Source: Streptomyces spongiae
GTDB taxonomy: Bacteria; Actinomycetota; Actinomycetes; Streptomycetales; Streptomycetaceae
Assembly: GCF_009377185.1 (NCBI RefSeq)
Contig: NZ_VJZC01000004.1
Span: 1 to 64,000 of the forward strand
Direction of reading: 5' to 3'
Length of the DNA stretch: 64,000 nucleotides
The notes under the pieces are model-generated. The model searched no databases. It was not told the origin of the DNA and was given only the letters and a program-made list of their open reading frames with translations. Below, piece by piece: positions 62,782 to 64,000 of this stretch (positions are counted from its first letter, which is position 1; every line of letters starts with the position of its first letter). The translations under genes and the position numbers were made by a program.

Positions 62782-63105
62782 TCAGAGCTGGGCGTCCGGA
62801 ATGTGTACGACCATGCCGGACATGTCGTCGGTCACCGGGATCTGGCAGGTGAGGCGGCTGTTGTGGGCGCGTGCTGCCGGGACCCCGTCGAGAATCATGT
62901 CCTCGTTGCCGTCGGCGGGGGGCAGGGACGGCAGGAACTTCTCGTCGACGTAGGCGTGACAGGTCCCGCAGGAGGCGCAGCCGCCGCAGTCGCCGATGAT
63001 GCCGGGTACGAGGTGGTCGAGGGCCGCCTGCTTGAGGCTCTGGCCCACGGCGGCGTCCACGGTGTGGGCCGTCCCGTCGGCCTCGACGAACCGGATCAGT
63101 GGCAT
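62782..63105 (-). CDS. [2Fe-2S] ferredoxin
   Basis: A 107-residue adrenodoxin/putidaredoxin-type ferredoxin. The cluster ligands are in GDCGGCASCGTCHAYV (C-x5-C-x2-C) with the fourth Cys in SRLTCQIPV. It follows the ferredoxin reductase gene on the same strand with one base between start and stop. Such pairs supply electrons to cytochrome P450 or Rieske oxygenases; the oxygenase is probably beyond the right edge (inference). Confidence 0.92.
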   Translation of the reverse strand: MPLIRFVEADGTAHTVDAAVGQSLKQAALDHLVPGIIGDCGGCASCGTCHAYVDEKFLPSLPPADGNEDMILDGVPAARAHNSRLTCQIPVTDDMSGMVVHIPDAQL

Positions 63106-63106
63106 G

Positions 63107-64000
63107 TCAGATGGTCCTTTCGGCGATGCGCTGCTGTCGCTTCATCAGGTCGGAGAGAGGGATGTCCTCGGATGCCGCTTCGGCCGGGGTCATGGCGGCC
63201 CGGGCCGTGACGAGTTGCCTGCCGGCCGTGAACTCCCTCGGCCGGTTGACCGCGTGCAGAGCAGTGAGTGTGCCGTCACGCAGATACACCACGCTGAACG
63301 AGCCCGACGACGCATCGCCCCGTACGACCGCTGTGTCACCGGCCTGGGGAACGCCCGCCATCTGGAGCTTGTGGTCGTACTGATCGGACCAGAACCAGGG
63401 GGCCGCGAAGCGTTCGGTCGGCTTCCCGCACAGGGTACGGGCGGCGATTCTGGCCTGGTCGGTGGCGTTCTGGACGGACTCGAGCCGTACCAGGCGGCCG
63501 AGGAAACCGTTCCACTGCCGTGTGCAGTCGCCCGCTGCGACGATGTCGGGGTCGTCGGTGCCGGCCAGGGAGCCGACGAGCACGCCGTCGTCGACGGCCA
63601 GTCCGGCGTCGGCGGCGAGCGCGTCGTTCGGGGCGATGCCCACGCCGGTCAGGACGAGGTCCGCCCCGACCTCGGTGTCGTCGGAGAGTTCCGCGAGAAC
63701 GCCGCCGCCGCGGCGGGCGAGACGGCGGACGGACACACCGGTGCGCAGGTCGACCCCCCGCGCCCGGTGCTCCCGTTCGACGAACCCGGAGACGGCCGGT
63801 GGGCAGGCCCGGGTCAGGACGCGTGGCTGGGCCTCCACCAGGGTCACCGCGATCCCCAGGCCGGTTGCGGCGGCTGCCACCTCAAGGCCGACGAAGCCAC
63901 CTCCGACGATGAGGATCCGGCCTCCGTGGCGCAGTCGCTCCCGCAGCGCCAGCGCGTCGTCGAGGGTGTGCAGGGCCCGGCCCGCGATGTCGTCCGGGCC
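63107..64000 (-). CDS. Ferredoxin-NAD(P) reductase, FAD-dependent (partial, runs off the right edge)
   Basis: The C-terminal two thirds of a putidaredoxin-reductase-type flavoprotein. At the edge the NADH-binding motif (LIVGGGFVGLEVAAAATGLG) is seen, then VTLVEAQPRVLTRACPPAVS, LTGVGIAPND and DPDIVAAGDCTRQWN, and the C-terminal domain (FWSDQYDHKLQMAG, GSFSVVYLRDGTLTALHAVN). The FAD-binding N-terminus lies outside the window, so the true start is unknown. Confidence 0.9.
   Translation of the reverse strand, partial: GPDDIAGRALHTLDDALALRERLRHGGRILIVGGGFVGLEVAAAATGLGIAVTLVEAQPRVLTRACPPAVSGFVEREHRARGVDLRTGVSVRRLARRGGGVLAELSDDTEVGADLVLTGVGIAPNDALAADAGLAVDDGVLVGSLAGTDDPDIVAAGDCTRQWNGFLGRLVRLESVQNATDQARIAARTLCGKPTERFAAPWFWSDQYDHKLQMAGVPQAGDTAVVRGDASSGSFSVVYLRDGTLTALHAVNRPREFTAGRQLVTARAAMTPAEAASEDIPLSDLMKRQQRIAERTI

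Overview
The window reads as chromosomal DNA of a Streptomyces-like high-GC actinobacterium. The support is very GC-rich coding DNA, frequent GTG starts, dense use of one-component regulators (TetR, AraC, DeoR, LacI, GntR, LysR, PucR), a large secreted subtilase, a secreted ribosome-inactivating-type toxin, and IS5-family elements typical of Streptomyces. No tRNA, rRNA or CRISPR array was seen. The mix of catabolic islands, decayed genes and IS pieces looks like an accessory or chromosome-arm region.

From 1 to 5 kb there are two TetR regulators with a striking nested inverted repeat between them, then an AraC regulator followed by a flavin monooxygenase and an SDR. From 5 to 12.3 kb a six-gene minus-strand operon (FAD dehydrogenase with a BFD-type Fe-S tail, second FAD oxidoreductase, unknown 76-aa protein, class II aldolase, FGGY kinase, aldehyde dehydrogenase) faces a DeoR regulator across an intergenic region full of TGTTC/GAACA half-sites. 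The gene order suggests polyol or sugar oxidation, phosphorylation, aldol cleavage and aldehyde oxidation.

From 13.6 to 37 kb lies a LacI-centred catabolic island. It holds a beta-hydroxyacid dehydrogenase, an M24 'pita-bread' enzyme lacking a metal-binding Asp, a second aldehyde dehydrogenase, a YtcJ-type amidohydrolase, an NCS1 transporter (frameshifted, with a C-terminal zinc-knuckle tail), malic enzyme, an E2 subunit and a fused E1 alpha-beta 2-oxoacid dehydrogenase, a VOC protein with its GntR regulator, an MFS/LysR pair, an isochorismatase-type hydrolase, and an AraC regulator with an ATZ/TRZ-type amidohydrolase. The operator GCAATCGGTTGC, or a one- or two-base variant, occurs five times over 18.6 kb: by the LacI gene, before the dehydrogenase operon, before the isochorismatase gene, and twice in a decayed region upstream of the transporter. 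That links dispersed transcription units into one putative regulon. Its substrate cannot be read from sequence; the enzyme set favours a small nitrogen-containing compound.

From 37 to 47 kb come a TetR paralogue of the one at 1 kb (a third, decayed copy lies near 23.4 kb), a broken DUF1275 gene next to an AbiEii-like nucleotidyltransferase pair, a PucR regulator, a 1092-aa subtilase, a DUF1269 protein, an alpha/beta hydrolase and a small secreted protein. From 47 to 61 kb the DNA is decaying or poorly sequenced: an acyl-AMP ligase fused to an acyl-CoA dehydrogenase with two opposing frameshifts, an ilvD remnant, an IS5 remnant beside a second IS5-family element, a frameshifted secreted ribosome-inactivating protein and a CotH-like gene with about three frameshifts, interspersed with intact SDR, BASS transporter, methyltransferase and GH36 genes. 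The right end carries a ThuA-like protein, an alpha/beta hydrolase, and a ferredoxin with the start of its reductase, which runs off the window.
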